Positions 12,876-13,784 of a stretch of 13,784 nt of DNA are shown here, piece by piece. Source of the stretch: Methanothrix sp. GTDB lineage: Archaea > Halobacteriota > Methanosarcinia > Methanotrichales > Methanotrichaceae. The translations under genes and the position numbers were made by a program. Location of the stretch: positions 1 to 13,784 of the forward strand of contig JALNZQ010000054.1 in assembly GCA_023229165.1 (NCBI GenBank), written 5' to 3'. The notes under the pieces are model-generated. The model saw nothing but the letters and a program-made list of their open reading frames with translations. It did no database searches and was not told the DNA's origin. Within the stretch, counting starts at the first letter, position 1. Each line of letters begins with the position of its first letter.

Positions 12876-13784
12876 TTAGATCCCGTCGAACATATCCCTT
12901 TTGCCGCCCCCTCTTTCCCCACCGCTATCCATCTTCATGGCCGCCTCCAGGGCTTTCTGATAGAACCTCTCGATGTACTCCTTGGCCATCCTGCGGGCGG
13001 AGAATCCCGGCCCGGTCATCTTGATGGCCTCCTTCATGACAGCCGCCCAGCCGTGCGAGACTCCATCTTCGTCCACATCGTAGAAGAGCGGCACAATATC
13101 CTTCTCCAGCAGATCGTAGATGGCCGCAGCATCGCGTGCGTCCCTGTCCGGCCCCTCGGCTGCGCCCTCAATTGCCCAGCCGTTCTTGCCGTTGTAGCCT
13201 TCAATCCACCAGCCGTCCAGCACGGAAAGCTGCGGCACGCCATTCAAGGTGGCTTTCATGCCGCTCGTTCCGCTCGCCTCCATGGGCGGCAAGGGGTTGT
13301 TCACCCAGACATCAACGCCATGCACCAGATACTGCGCTAATAGCTCATCATAGTCCTCCACAAAGGCGATGCGCCCTCCATAGGACTGGTCCTTGGCAGC
13401 ATTGAAGACCTGCTGCAAAAGCTGCTTGCTCTGCTGGTCGTCCTGATGAGCTTTGCCGGCAAAGATGATCTGCACCGGCCTGCCGGGATCGCTCACGATC
13501 TTTGCCAGACGGGCCATATCCTGCAAGAGGAGTGTGGGCCGTTTGTAAGAGGCGAAACGCCTGGCAAAGCCCAAAGTGAGGGCTGCCGGATCGAGCAGCA
13601 CCCCTGAGGCCATGACATTGTTGGGGTCCGAGTCCGATTTGCGCCACTTGTTGCGGGCCCTTTCTCTTATCTTGGCAATGGCCATCTCCTTCATAAAGCG
13701 ATGATGCTCCCAGATAACGCTGTCCGGTATCTCGTCGATCAACTGCCAGATAGCTGGCAGATCATGTTCCTCCAGCCATGTTCG
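12876..13784 (-). CDS. Alpha-glucan (glycogen/starch) phosphorylase, C-terminal part
   Basis: This is the last 302 codons of a glycosyltransferase family 35 phosphorylase, which releases glucose 1-phosphate from glycogen or maltodextrin. The frame runs off the window edge at 13784, beginning RTWLEEHDLPAIWQ. Visible marks are FARRFASYKRPTLLL (nucleotide-fold start of the C-terminal domain), IIFAGKAHQDD, WVNNPLPPMEASGTSGMKAT, whose Lys in SGMK is the pyridoxal phosphate ligand, and PQLSVLDGWWIEGYN. NPLPPMEASGTSG with GWW is the pattern of the short prokaryotic phosphorylase subfamily rather than the animal/E. coli GlgP type. A TTG at 13742 would be an internal codon, not the start. A glycine-rich tail ends the protein. 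It points to glycogen storage, as known in Methanothrix and Methanosarcina. Downstream on the same strand are a T-rich terminator and purP. Confidence 0.92.
   Translation of the reverse strand, partial: RTWLEEHDLPAIWQLIDEIPDSVIWEHHRFMKEMAIAKIRERARNKWRKSDSDPNNVMASGVLLDPAALTLGFARRFASYKRPTLLLQDMARLAKIVSDPGRPVQIIFAGKAHQDDQQSKQLLQQVFNAAKDQSYGGRIAFVEDYDELLAQYLVHGVDVWVNNPLPPMEASGTSGMKATLNGVPQLSVLDGWWIEGYNGKNGWAIEGAAEGPDRDARDAAAIYDLLEKDIVPLFYDVDEDGVSHGWAAVMKEAIKMTGPGFSARRMAKEYIERFYQKALEAAMKMDSGGERGGGKRDMFDGI

Noticed and set aside
12836..13405. Plus-strand frames within the glucan phosphorylase region
   Set aside because: Antisense shadows of the family 35 phosphorylase coding frame, which carries the pyridoxal phosphate lysine motif.
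1..13784. CRISPR array or riboswitch
   Set aside because: No regularly spaced repeats were seen, and no leader matching a known riboswitch core was recognised by eye.

Overview
The window looks like a chromosomal segment of a methanogenic archaeon, most likely a Methanosarcinales member of the Methanothrix (Methanosaeta) type. This is inferred from archaeal markers: the Rpo3 subunit of RNA polymerase with two complete [4Fe-4S] cysteine sets, the archaeal purine enzyme PurP, a DUF99 protein, a COG1340 coiled-coil protein, AT-rich TATA elements about 30-45 bases before several genes, and a tRNA-Leu with no encoded CCA. The species call is inference; there is no rRNA here.

Layout. (1) 1-594: the 3' end of rpo3 followed by tRNA-Leu(GAG), with hairpins on both sides of the tRNA. 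(2) 595-4175: an eroded accessory zone. It holds a C-terminally shortened COG1340 gene flanked by two decayed copies of one unknown sequence, two AT-rich orphan membrane-protein genes, a 41-codon relic, and a frameshifted piece of a Cache sensor domain lying tail-on to the next gene. The ribosomal-protein genes that often follow rpo3 in archaea are absent, so the zone may be an insertion or rearrangement beside the tRNA. (3) 4173-5792, minus strand: a membrane-anchored, ADA2-like adenosine deaminase with all catalytic residues and a cysteine-rich tail. (4) 5901-9424, plus strand: a tight run of GerW/YtfJ-family gene, DUF2953 (YtfI-like) gene, a small divergent GerW-like gene, DUF99 (endonuclease dU family) and a 14-TM MFS exporter. 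(5) 9554-10354: a QueG-like ferredoxin protein. (6) 10465-12771, minus strand: purP followed by a double-SIS-domain protein. (7) 12876-13784, minus strand: the C-terminal third of an alpha-glucan phosphorylase.

Functional links. GerW and DUF2953 homologues are neighbours in Bacillus (ytfJ/ytfI), so finding both, plus an apparent extra GerW-like partner, in a non-sporulating archaeon points to an ancient membrane-linked module of unknown role. PurP next to a SIS protein whose second half resembles 6-phospho-3-hexuloisomerase suggests a tie between ribose-phosphate supply and purine synthesis. The exported deaminase may salvage purines from outside the cell. No CRISPR array, intact insertion sequence or complete phage module is visible.
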